Positions 57,335-64,000 of a stretch of 64,000 bases of DNA are shown piece after piece (position 1 is the stretch's first letter; every line of letters starts with the position of its first letter). A program made the position numbers and the translations under genes. The notes beneath the pieces are model-generated. The model had not been told where the DNA came from. It worked only from the letters and a program-made list of their open reading frames with translations, and did not search any database. Origin of the DNA: Kitasatospora atroaurantiaca (GTDB lineage Bacteria; Actinomycetota; Actinomycetes; Streptomycetales; Streptomycetaceae); NCBI RefSeq assembly GCF_007828955.1, contig NZ_VIVR01000001.1, positions 5,952,001 through 6,016,000 of the forward strand, in the 5' to 3' direction.

Positions 57335-58963
57335 ATGCCGAAACCACCCGCCGATCTGGTGATCCGAGCAGGCGCGGTCCACACGCTGGTACCGGGGCAG
57401 GACACGCAGCGGGCCGTCGCCGTGACGGGGGAGCGCATCACGGCTCTCTCCCCCGAACCGGGCGGCCTGGATCACCTGATCGGCCCTGCCACCGTGGTTG
57501 TCGACGAGCCGGACGCCACCGTGCTGCCCGCCTTCGACGACACCCACACGCACCTGATCCTCGCCGGGTACAGCGTCCACGACGTGCCGGTCCACCGCGC
57601 CCGCACCATCCCGGAGTTCCTCGGGCTGATCCGCGAGCGCGCCGCGGCCACCCCGCCGGGCCAGTGGATCCGTACCACCACCAACTGGCAGGAGCTCAAC
57701 CTGGCCGAGCAACGGCTGCCCACCGCAGCCGAGTTGGACCAGGCGACCACCGAGCACCCGGTCCTGGTCAAGCGCGGCAGCCACAATGACGTCCTGAACT
57801 CCCACGCCCTCCGGCTGGCCGGCATCACCGCCGACACCTCCCAGCCGAACGGCGGTCTGATCGAACGCGACCACCAGGGGCGGCTCACGGGCCGCCTGGT
57901 GGACCACGCGATGGACCTCGCCGAACGGCTGCTCCCGCGTCCGGACCTCGCCGACCGGATCGACGGGCTGCGGGTGGCGTCGTACGACTACGCCGCCAAC
58001 GGTATCGGCGCCGTCCGCGACTGCATGGTCCCCGTCGAGGATCTGGAGGTGCTCCGCGCCGTCCGGGACGCCGGAGCGCTCGGCGTGCGGATCCGGGCGC
58101 TGGTCTCGGGCTTCAGTGCCCGCTCCGCTGCCGAGGTGGACGAGCTGCTGGACCGGATGGAGGGATGGCGTGGCACCGACGACCCCTGGCTGAGGGTGTG
58201 GGGCGTGAAGTTCGGCATCGACGGCGGGATCGAGGCCGGAGCGCTGGAAGAGCCCTACGCCGACCGCCCCTGCTACTGCGGCACCCTTCTCTGGGAGCCC
58301 GACGCACTTTTCGAGGCCGTCGACCGGGTGGTGCGACGCGGCTGGCGCGTCGGTGTCCACGCCTGGGGCGACCGCGGGCTGCGTGTCCTGCTGGACGTCT
58401 ACGAGCGCGTCCTGCAGGCCCACGCCGGCCTGCCCCAGGGCACGCTGGTGATCGAGCACGGCGGGCTGGCCCGCCCCGAGCAGCGCGCCCGGGCCATCTC
58501 GCTCGGGATTCCGGTGACCGTCCAGCACCCGCTGCTGCACGACGTCGCCGCACCGCAGATCCGTGCGTGGGGCCCCGAACGGGTCAGCGACATCTTCCCC
58601 CTGCGGGAGTGGGTCGACGAGGGCGCACTGCTCGCCGCCGGCTCGGACTTCCCGGTCGGCCCGTACGGTGCGATGACCTCGGTCTGGGGCATGACGACCC
58701 GTCAGACCTCCACCGGCGCGCAGGGCCCGCAGCACGCCATCACCCGGGCCGAGGCCGTCGCCCTGCACACCACCAACGCCGCCCGCCTGCTGGGCGAGAC
58801 GGGCGAGCGGGGCAGTCTGGCCCCGGGGCTGCTCGCCGACGTGACGCTGTGGCCCGCCGATCCGTTCACCTGCTCGGCCAAGGAACTGGAGGCCCTGCGG
58901 CCCGATCTCACCCTCGTCGGCGGCCGGGCCGTGCACGACCCCCGCTTCCTCGCCACCGGCTGA
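57335..58963 (+). CDS. YtcJ-like metal-dependent amidohydrolase
   Basis: 542 residues of the amidohydrolase superfamily, YtcJ branch: VLPAFDDTHTHLILAGYSVH (first HxH), VKRGSHNDVLNSHALRLAGI, metal Lys in WLRVWGVKFGIDGGIEAGAL, His in VGVHAWGDRGLRVLLD and VIEHGGLARPEQRARA, and Asp in LLAAGSDFPVGPYGAMTSVW. It hydrolyses an amide of unknown structure, cytoplasmic. AGGAG 7 bases before the ATG. The divergent LacI regulator points to an inducible catabolic role. Confidence 0.9.
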   Translation: MPKPPADLVIRAGAVHTLVPGQDTQRAVAVTGERITALSPEPGGLDHLIGPATVVVDEPDATVLPAFDDTHTHLILAGYSVHDVPVHRARTIPEFLGLIRERAAATPPGQWIRTTTNWQELNLAEQRLPTAAELDQATTEHPVLVKRGSHNDVLNSHALRLAGITADTSQPNGGLIERDHQGRLTGRLVDHAMDLAERLLPRPDLADRIDGLRVASYDYAANGIGAVRDCMVPVEDLEVLRAVRDAGALGVRIRALVSGFSARSAAEVDELLDRMEGWRGTDDPWLRVWGVKFGIDGGIEAGALEEPYADRPCYCGTLLWEPDALFEAVDRVVRRGWRVGVHAWGDRGLRVLLDVYERVLQAHAGLPQGTLVIEHGGLARPEQRARAISLGIPVTVQHPLLHDVAAPQIRAWGPERVSDIFPLREWVDEGALLAAGSDFPVGPYGAMTSVWGMTTRQTSTGAQGPQHAITRAEAVALHTTNAARLLGETGERGSLAPGLLADVTLWPADPFTCSAKELEALRPDLTLVGGRAVHDPRFLATG

Positions 58964-59029
58964 GCCCGCGCCTGCGCCCCCCGACACCGTGGGTGCAGAA
59001 CTGTCCGGCCTGCTCGCTACGTTGGGGGC

Positions 59030-59764
59030 ATGACGAATACTGAGCGCAAGACCGAGAGGATCAGGCCGCGGCAGTTCCATGAGGCCGCCGGTGTCGAGGA
59101 TTGGCGTGTCCTGGGAGAAGGAGCCTGCACGTACTTCCGTACCGGCTCGTTCGCGGCCGGCGCGCGGCTCGTGCACGAGATCAGCCGGCGGGTCGGCCTC
59201 GAGGACCACCAGCCCGACGTCGACCTGCGGTCCGAGGGCGTGACCGTCCGGCTGATCACGATCACGGAGGACGTTTACGGGATGACCGAGCGGGACGTCG
59301 AACTGGCCCGGCAGATCTCGGCGGTGGCGCGAGAGCTGGGCGTCCCCGCCGACCCGTCCGCCGTGCAGACCGTCCAGGTCACCGTCGACGCTCTCGCCGG
59401 TCCCGAGGTGACGCCGTTCTGGCGCGCCCTGCTCGGCTACCAGGAGCGCGCCGGCAGCGCCGAGGACCTGATCGACCCGCACCGCCGCGGGGCACCGTTC
59501 TACTTCCAGCAGATGGACGCGCCGCGCCCGCAGCGCAACCGGGTGCACGTCGACGTCTGGGTGCCGTACGACCGGGCCGAGGCGCGGATCGCGGCGGCGA
59601 TCGCCGCCGGAGGCCGCCTGGTGAACGACGACAATGCGCCCTCGCACTGGGTGCTGGCCGACCCCGAGGGCAACGAGGCCTGTGTCGGCACCTGCGGATG
59701 GATCGGGCCTGAACCCGGCAGGATTGTGAAGCCCTCACCGGACGCGACGGACCTTGCAGGCTGA
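59030..59764 (+). CDS. Pterin-4a-carbinolamine dehydratase-like/VOC fusion protein
   Basis: 244 residues. The N-terminal 105 residues follow the pterin-4a-carbinolamine dehydratase fold (RQFHEAAGVEDWRVLGEGAC, then LEDHQPDVDLRSEGVTVRLI and YGMTERDVELARQISAVARE), with a His-Gln-Pro in place of the common His-His-Pro. The C-terminal 130 residues are a VOC/glyoxalase-like domain (VDALAGPEVTPFWRALLGYQ, RVHVDVWVPYDRAEAR, VLADPEGNEACVGTC). The combined architecture is seen in actinomycetes but its reaction is unknown. ATG at 59030. It is convergent with the LppU-like gene across a hairpin. Confidence 0.8.
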   Translation: MTNTERKTERIRPRQFHEAAGVEDWRVLGEGACTYFRTGSFAAGARLVHEISRRVGLEDHQPDVDLRSEGVTVRLITITEDVYGMTERDVELARQISAVARELGVPADPSAVQTVQVTVDALAGPEVTPFWRALLGYQERAGSAEDLIDPHRRGAPFYFQQMDAPRPQRNRVHVDVWVPYDRAEARIAAAIAAGGRLVNDDNAPSHWVLADPEGNEACVGTCGWIGPEPGRIVKPSPDATDLAG

Positions 59765-59780
59765 TCACCGGTCGAGACTC

Positions 59781-59810
59781 GGCCGCCACCCGCTCCTGCG
59801 GGCGGCGGCC
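59781..59810. terminator. Bidirectional hairpin terminator
   Basis: 13-base arms (one mismatch) around TCCT lie between the stops of the convergent VOC-fusion and LppU-like genes. Confidence 0.75.
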
Positions 59811-59827
59811 GGAAGGCGGGCCGAGGG

Positions 59828-60388
59828 TCAGACCTTGGTGAAGCACAAGGTGTAGTCGGCGCTCCGGCTCCTCGAGTACTTGATGCCGTAGTCGAACTTC
59901 GACCCGCAACTCCGGTCGGAGCCGAAGAGCTTGTCGGCCATCCTGTACTCGGCCTCGGCGGAGGTACAGTCGACGATCACCGGCAGCGGCTGGCCCTGGG
60001 GGTCCTGGATCTTGACGCAGTCGCCGACCTTGGGGTCGTACTTCTTGTTCTCCTCGGCCCGCGCGGACTGCGAAGCCGCTGCCTTGGCTTTGCCGCTGGT
60101 GGGGCTGGTGTTGTAGTCCCACACGTACCAGGCCCCGCCGCCGAAGATCGCCACGACGATGGCGATCGGGAGCAGTGCCTGCAACGGGCTCCGCTGCTGT
60201 GGCCGCTGTGGCCCGCCCGGCGGCTGGGGTGCGGGCTGCTGCCGGCCCCCGTACGGAAGTTGCTGTCCGTACGGGGGCTGCTGCCCGTACGGAGCTTGCT
60301 GCCCGTACGGCATCGGTGGTGGCGGCGGCGAGTATCCGTACGGCTGCTGCGGCGGCTGGTTCTGATAGGGCGGCGGCGGTGCGGACAT
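59828..60388 (-). CDS. LppU/SCO3897-like membrane protein with PYGQ repeats
   Basis: 186 residues. A cytoplasmic, Pro/Gln/Tyr-rich N-terminus with four PYGQ repeats (SPPPPPMPYGQQAPYGQQPP) precedes one helix (LLPIAIVVAIFGGGAWYVWD). The exterior domain VGDCVKIQDPQGQPLPVIVD-C, then SCGSKFDYGIKYSRSRSADY-TLCF, holds four cysteines in the LppU/SCO3897 pattern. Function unknown; such proteins are common in Streptomyces. ATG at 60388. Confidence 0.8.
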   Translation of the reverse strand: MSAPPPPYQNQPPQQPYGYSPPPPPMPYGQQAPYGQQPPYGQQLPYGGRQQPAPQPPGGPQRPQQRSPLQALLPIAIVVAIFGGGAWYVWDYNTSPTSGKAKAAASQSARAEENKKYDPKVGDCVKIQDPQGQPLPVIVDCTSAEAEYRMADKLFGSDRSCGSKFDYGIKYSRSRSADYTLCFTKV

Positions 60389-60583
60389 GACTGAGATCCC
60401 CGGGGTCGACTGCACGGACGAACGTCAACTCGGTGTTGACCGATGCAGGCTACCGGTCGCCACCTGTCCGCCGGTCGGTACGCCCATGGGCCGACCTTCC
60501 CGAAGCCCGTGAAGAACTCTGCCCGGAGTGGTTCAATTTCCCCGGCCCGCAAGGTACTTGATCAGAAGGAAGTGAGCGCGGCG

Positions 60584-61027
60584 ATGCGGAAGTCCTACTA
60601 TGCGGCACACGTCTACATGATCCTCGGAGTGATCTCCGGGCTGTACTACCGGGAGATCACCAAGAGCCACCACTTCGAGGGCGACACTCAACTGTCGGTC
60701 GTGCACACCCACTTGCTCGCCCTGGGCATGCTGGGCTTCCTCATCGTCCTCGCCCTCGACAAGCAGTTCCAGCTCTCCGGGACGAGACTGTTCCCGTACT
60801 TCTTCTGGTTCTACAACGCGGGCATCGCGATCACCGTCCTCATGATGCTCGTCCGCGGCACCCAGACCGTGCTCGGTAACCATGTCCCCGAGGCGGTGTC
60901 GTGGATCGCCGGCCTGGGGCACATCATCCTCACGGTCGGGCTCATCCTGCTGTTCGTCCTGCTGGGCAAGCGCCTCAACGAGCCCGCGGAGCCCGAGCCC
61001 GCGGAGCCCGAGTCGGTGAACACCTGA
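60584..61027 (+). CDS. DUF2871 membrane protein
   Basis: 147 residues with four helices; the pattern HVYMILGVISGLYYREITKS, QLSVVHTHLLALGMLGFLIV and WIAGLGHIILTVGLILLFVL identifies DUF2871. Conserved His residues in the helices could bind haem or metal. Function unknown. The ATG at 60584 is the first with normal family alignment; AAGGA lies 13 bases before it. The C-terminal tail has an EPAEPEPAEPE repeat. Confidence 0.85.
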   Translation: MRKSYYAAHVYMILGVISGLYYREITKSHHFEGDTQLSVVHTHLLALGMLGFLIVLALDKQFQLSGTRLFPYFFWFYNAGIAITVLMMLVRGTQTVLGNHVPEAVSWIAGLGHIILTVGLILLFVLLGKRLNEPAEPEPAEPESVNT

Positions 61028-61590
61028 CGTCTGGTGGAGCATCAGTGCGCGGACAGCAGCGAGCACGAACTGAGCGCGGAACTGTACGGATCTTCGAGGT
61101 CGGACCGCAGGCATGGCCTGCGCGATGGAGCTTCGTCCAGTGGTTGGTGGCGCGGCGTGCCGCTCTAATTGCCCCAGCACCACGCATGGAGCCGTGACCT
61201 CACCACGAGGGGGCGCGACTTCCTGCGGCACCACCGGCACCACATCAACGAAACCGGATGTCGGCACCCTCGCTCGCGATGGGAACGCCCCCCGGATAAC
61301 CGTCCGACTCCTGGCAGCGCCCGACTTCGCTCTGGCGTCCCGCCCGGATGTTCAGCCAGCCAACTCCCCGCTCCCACCACCGGATCAACCCTCTTCACCG
61401 GCCCGTACCCGGCCGCGTCACCTGCTGTCGAGCGCTGCGCATGCCGTCCAACGCTGCGCGCTGCCCGGTCGACCGGCAGATGACGCTCGCCCGGAGCCGC
61501 GACCGGCCGCCATCACCCCGTACGTCCGTCAGGCACGCCTCGCCGTCGTGCCAGGTACGACGATTCCCGCTGCCCCCACGGAGGTCAACG
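61028..61590. other. 563-bp intergenic region upstream of the NCS2 permease gene
   Basis: The longest gap without a supported gene in the window. Frames on both strands lack ribosome binding sites and recognisable products. It carries the promoter of the NCS2 gene and may include a long 5' leader. I found no riboswitch consensus that I could defend. Confidence 0.45.
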
Positions 61591-63036
61591 ATGCAGTCAT
61601 CCCAGAGCGAGAGGTCGAGCCCGGCCGAGGTCCACCCCGTCGACGAGGTACTGCCGGCGCCCCGGCTGGCGATCCTCGGTCTGCAGCACGTCTTCATCAT
61701 GTATGCCGGTGCGGTCGCCGTCCCCTTCATCGTGGGCAGCGCGCTCAAGCTGGACATGCGGACGATCGCCCTGCTGGTCAACGCCGACCTGCTGGTCGCG
61801 GGCATCGCGACGATCATCCAGGCGGTCGGCATCTCGAAGATCTTCGGTGTGCGCCTGCCGGTGGTCGCGGGAGCGACCTTCACCGTGGTGAGCCCGATGA
61901 TCACCATCGCGGCCAAGCACGGCCTGCCGACCGTCTACGGTGCGATGCTCTGTTCGGGCGTCTTCGGGCTCCTCATCGCGAAGCCGTTCAGCAAGATGAT
62001 CAAGTTCTTCCCGCCCTTGGTCGCCGGCACCGTGATCGCCGTCATCGGCCTGTCGCTGATCGGCCCGGGGGCCGGGATGATCGCGGGTCACAACACCGGC
62101 GCCGCCGACTACGGCCAGGTCTCGCACATCGCGCTCGGCTTCGGCGTCATCGCGCTGATCGTGGTCTTCAGCAAGGTACTTCGCGGGTTCCTCGGCCAGA
62201 TCGCGCCGCTGCTCGCCCTTGTCGTCGGCACCCTGGTCTCGATCCCGATGCACCTCCTCCACCTCGACGGGGTCAAGTCCGCCGACTGGATCGGGATCGC
62301 CTCGCCGTTCCACTTCGGTGCGCCGCGCTTCGACGCCGCAGCGATCATCTCGATGTGCATCGTCATGCTGGTCACGTACACCGAGTCCACCGCCGACATG
62401 CTCGCGGTGGCCGAGATGACCGGCAAGGAACTCACCGACGGCGACATCGCCAGGGGCCTGGCCACCGACGGTCTGTCCGCCGTGCTCGGCGGAACCATGA
62501 ACTCCTTCCCGGACACCGCCTACGCCGAGAACGTCGGTCTGGTGCAGATGACCGGGGTCCGCAGCCGCTGGGTGGTCGCGGTCGCCGGCTGCTTCCTCCT
62601 GGTGATGGGGCTGGTGCCGAAGGTCGGGGCGTTCGTCGCGGCCGTGCCCGAACCGGTGGTCGGCGGTGCCGCGTTGGTCATGTTCGCCATGGTGACCGCG
62701 GTGGGGATCCAGACCCTGAAGAAGGTCGACTTCACCGGTAACCACAACTTCCTGGTCGTCGCCGTCTCCCTCGGTGTCGGGATGCTGCCGGCCGTGGCCA
62801 CGGACCAGTTCGGCAACGAGGTCTTCTTCAAGAACTTCCCGGACTGGACCCAGATCATCTTCGGCAGCCCGATCACGCTCACCGTCATCCTGGCCTTCGG
62901 GCTCAACCTGGTGTTCAACCACCTCACGGCACCGAGGTCGAGGACCGCCCTGCCCCACCAGGCCACGTCCACCGTCGGCCCGGACCCCGTCGGCCCGGAC
63001 CCCGACGACTCTCAGCCGTCGACCGCCTCCCTCTGA
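61591..63036 (+). CDS. NCS2-family nucleobase/cation symporter
   Basis: 481 residues with about 14 segments in the UraA/xanthine permease fold: LGLQHVFIMYAGAVAVPFIV (NCS2 QH motif), TYTESTADMLAVAEMTGKEL with the substrate-binding Glu, and SFPDTAYAENVGLVQMTGVR, which carries the NCS2 signature. It imports uracil, xanthine or uric acid with protons; TESTADM-type sequences lean to purines. GGAGG 7 bases before the ATG. A 563-bp leader region precedes it and an 18-bp hairpin terminates it. Confidence 0.92.
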   Translation: MQSSQSERSSPAEVHPVDEVLPAPRLAILGLQHVFIMYAGAVAVPFIVGSALKLDMRTIALLVNADLLVAGIATIIQAVGISKIFGVRLPVVAGATFTVVSPMITIAAKHGLPTVYGAMLCSGVFGLLIAKPFSKMIKFFPPLVAGTVIAVIGLSLIGPGAGMIAGHNTGAADYGQVSHIALGFGVIALIVVFSKVLRGFLGQIAPLLALVVGTLVSIPMHLLHLDGVKSADWIGIASPFHFGAPRFDAAAIISMCIVMLVTYTESTADMLAVAEMTGKELTDGDIARGLATDGLSAVLGGTMNSFPDTAYAENVGLVQMTGVRSRWVVAVAGCFLLVMGLVPKVGAFVAAVPEPVVGGAALVMFAMVTAVGIQTLKKVDFTGNHNFLVVAVSLGVGMLPAVATDQFGNEVFFKNFPDWTQIIFGSPITLTVILAFGLNLVFNHLTAPRSRTALPHQATSTVGPDPVGPDPDDSQPSTASL

Positions 63037-63041
63037 AACGC

Positions 63042-63080
63042 CCCGTGCCCCTGGAGCAGATGCTGCTCCAGGGGCACGGG
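63042..63080. terminator. Strong bidirectional hairpin terminator
   Basis: Perfect 18-bp stem (63042-63059 with 63063-63080) around ATG, 5 bases past the NCS2 stop and before the convergent protease stop. Confidence 0.93.
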
Positions 63081-63105
63081 CATGAGCACGAGGTCCTGCG
63101 GTGCG

Positions 63106-64000
63106 TCAGCCCGCGTTGACCTTGGTGATCAGGACGCTGCCGCTGCCGGCCGGCGCGCCGTGCGCGTCAACCAGGTTGACCTCGCCGAACAGCTGCCGGC
63201 CCGCCGGGGCCGGGCCCGCCGCGACGACCTGAGCCTGGACCGTGGCGGTGCCGCCCGCGGCCAGGGTGACCGCTCCGGCGTCCGCGGTCACGGTGCCGAG
63301 CTGGGGGGAGAAGTACACGTCCCGGTAGTCGTACGCGGTCGAGCCGCTCGGGACGCTGTAGCCGTCCACCGTGACGGTGTAGGTGCCGGCCGCCGGGTTG
63401 AGCAGGCTCACCGACTCCTCCGAGGTGCTTCCACCGGACGACGCGACCAACTTGCCGTTCAGGTAGACGGACAGGTCGAGGTCGGCCTTGCCGTCGCTCG
63501 CGTTGCCGATGGCGACGTCGAAGCGGGAGACGCCCGCCGGGACGACCACCGTGGTGCTCTGCGCCGCGTGGTCGGCGATGGTCGGCCGGGTCACCGCGGA
63601 GGAGCCCAGCTCACCGCCCTTGAGCGTGCCCTGGAAGGGGCCGTAGGCGTTCTTCAGGGTCCAGTTGACCGAGGCCGGCGTGCCCGGGGTGACCGAGTCC
63701 ACCGTCTGGACCTGGGGGTCGAAGGCGACACCGAGGATCTTGGCGTCGATCGAGTACGGGTTGGCGTCCGGGGTGGTGGTCCGGCGCACCTCGGTCACGA
63801 TCTCCCACACGCCGGCCTGCGGCGAGCGGTAGCTCCGGCTGGTGGGGCTGCCGCACTTGGGGCCGGGGGTGGGGTAGTTGGTCCAGCACTCGTTGCTCGC
63901 GGTCGGGTCGGCGGGAATGCCGTCCGGACGGATCGCGAGGAAGCGGAGCTGGCTGTCGGCCGCGACGCCGTCCAGGTTGACCGCGAAGGTCTTGGCGCCC
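63106..64000 (-). CDS. C-terminal part of a secreted subtilisin-like (S8) protease, cut by the window edge
   Basis: At least 297 residues; the open frame continues through 64000, so the start lies outside. Segments seen are KTFAVNLDGVAADSQLRFLA and FLAIRPDGIPADPTASNECW, then VWEIVTEVRRTTTPDANPYS, a second beta domain with SLLNPAAGTYTVTVDGYSVP and a final Big-like strand set. These C-terminal P/beta-sandwich domains accompany large secreted S8 proteases of Streptomyces, but the catalytic domain is not visible, so the assignment rests on the tail. Strong terminator at its 3' end. Confidence 0.7.
   Translation of the reverse strand, partial: GAKTFAVNLDGVAADSQLRFLAIRPDGIPADPTASNECWTNYPTPGPKCGSPTSRSYRSPQAGVWEIVTEVRRTTTPDANPYSIDAKILGVAFDPQVQTVDSVTPGTPASVNWTLKNAYGPFQGTLKGGELGSSAVTRPTIADHAAQSTTVVVPAGVSRFDVAIGNASDGKADLDLSVYLNGKLVASSGGSTSEESVSLLNPAAGTYTVTVDGYSVPSGSTAYDYRDVYFSPQLGTVTADAGAVTLAAGGTATVQAQVVAAGPAPAGRQLFGEVNLVDAHGAPAGSGSVLITKVNAG

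Noticed and set aside
57245..59647. 800-codon minus-strand frame spanning the amidohydrolase and VOC genes
   Set aside because: It runs opposite two well-supported genes and has no conserved segment.
60159..60365. Plus-strand Cys/Gly/Tyr-rich short ORF
   Set aside because: It is the antisense reading of the PYGQ repeat region of the LppU-like gene. The Cys-rich look comes from that repeat, not from selection.
1..64000. tRNA, rRNA and CRISPR arrays
   Set aside because: No T-arm consensus, rRNA segment or regularly spaced repeats were noticed by reading; a tRNAscan or Infernal run would settle it.

Overview
The window is high-GC DNA with dense, closely spaced genes, frequent GTG and TTG starts and many 4-base ATGA/GTGA overlaps. 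Its protein families (WXG100-like and RHS toxins, SigE-family sigma factors, LppU-like lipoprotein, tandem secreted CAZymes) point to a Streptomyces or Kitasatospora type actinomycete. The patchy mix of accessory functions, gene fragments and one intact insertion sequence looks like a chromosome arm or other accessory region. I saw no rRNA, tRNA or CRISPR array.

Layout. 1-3.3 kb: two secreted beta-1,3-glucanases (GH16-CBM13, GH64-CBM6) behind a LacI/CebR-like palindrome. 3.5-5.0 kb: long-form GAPDH. 5.3-8.5 kb: a decay zone with fragments of a SUKH protein, a cupin, an antiporter and a beta-lactamase-like hydrolase around an orphan WXG100-like protein. 8.6-11.9 kb: AraC regulator, THEP1-type NTPase, membrane protein, ATP-grasp enzyme. 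12.2-15.0 kb: an arsenic island with a small CC-pair-rich peptide divergent from arsR1, then arsN1, an aquaglyceroporin-type channel, arsR2 and arsC. 15.1-17.5 kb: MFS transporter overlapping a GH88-like hydrolase. 17.5-22.3 kb: acyl-CoA dehydrogenase divergent from a duplicated CaiB-type CoA transferase and an acyl-CoA ligase.

22.3-32.3 kb is a copper island. One minus-strand run of overlapping genes encodes CopZ, a Met/His-rich membrane peptide, CopA, a PCuAC-like protein and a cluster-9 (ZnuABC-like) ABC transporter. Upstream lie an IS (27982-29553, 5-bp target duplication), an ECF sigma factor, a Met/His-rich membrane protein and a YcnI-like copper protein. 32.4-37.6 kb is a three-gene polymorphic toxin operon (WXG100-like protein, RHS toxin, immunity protein), each junction an ATGA overlap. 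37.8-42.8 kb is a pectin locus: a pectate lyase-pectin methylesterase fusion, a SigE-family sigma factor with a membrane anti-sigma-like partner carrying an extracellular domain, and a second pectate lyase.

43-64 kb holds dispersed functions: MarR/hydrolase divergent pair, amidase, pirin, acetyltransferase, inorganic pyrophosphatase, COG0701 permease, His-rich anchored protein, BlaI/M56 pair, HATPase, benzoate-CoA-ligase-like enzyme with a PaaX-like regulator, LacI/amidohydrolase divergent pair, a pterin-dehydratase/VOC fusion, LppU-like lipoprotein, DUF2871 protein, NCS2 permease, and the C-terminal part of a subtilisin-like protease that runs off the right edge.

The most promising less-described systems are the CC-pair peptide of the ars island, the copper operon carrying an ABC transporter with altered metal ligands, the RHS toxin/immunity pair, and the carbohydrate-sensor-like anti-sigma unit in the pectin locus.
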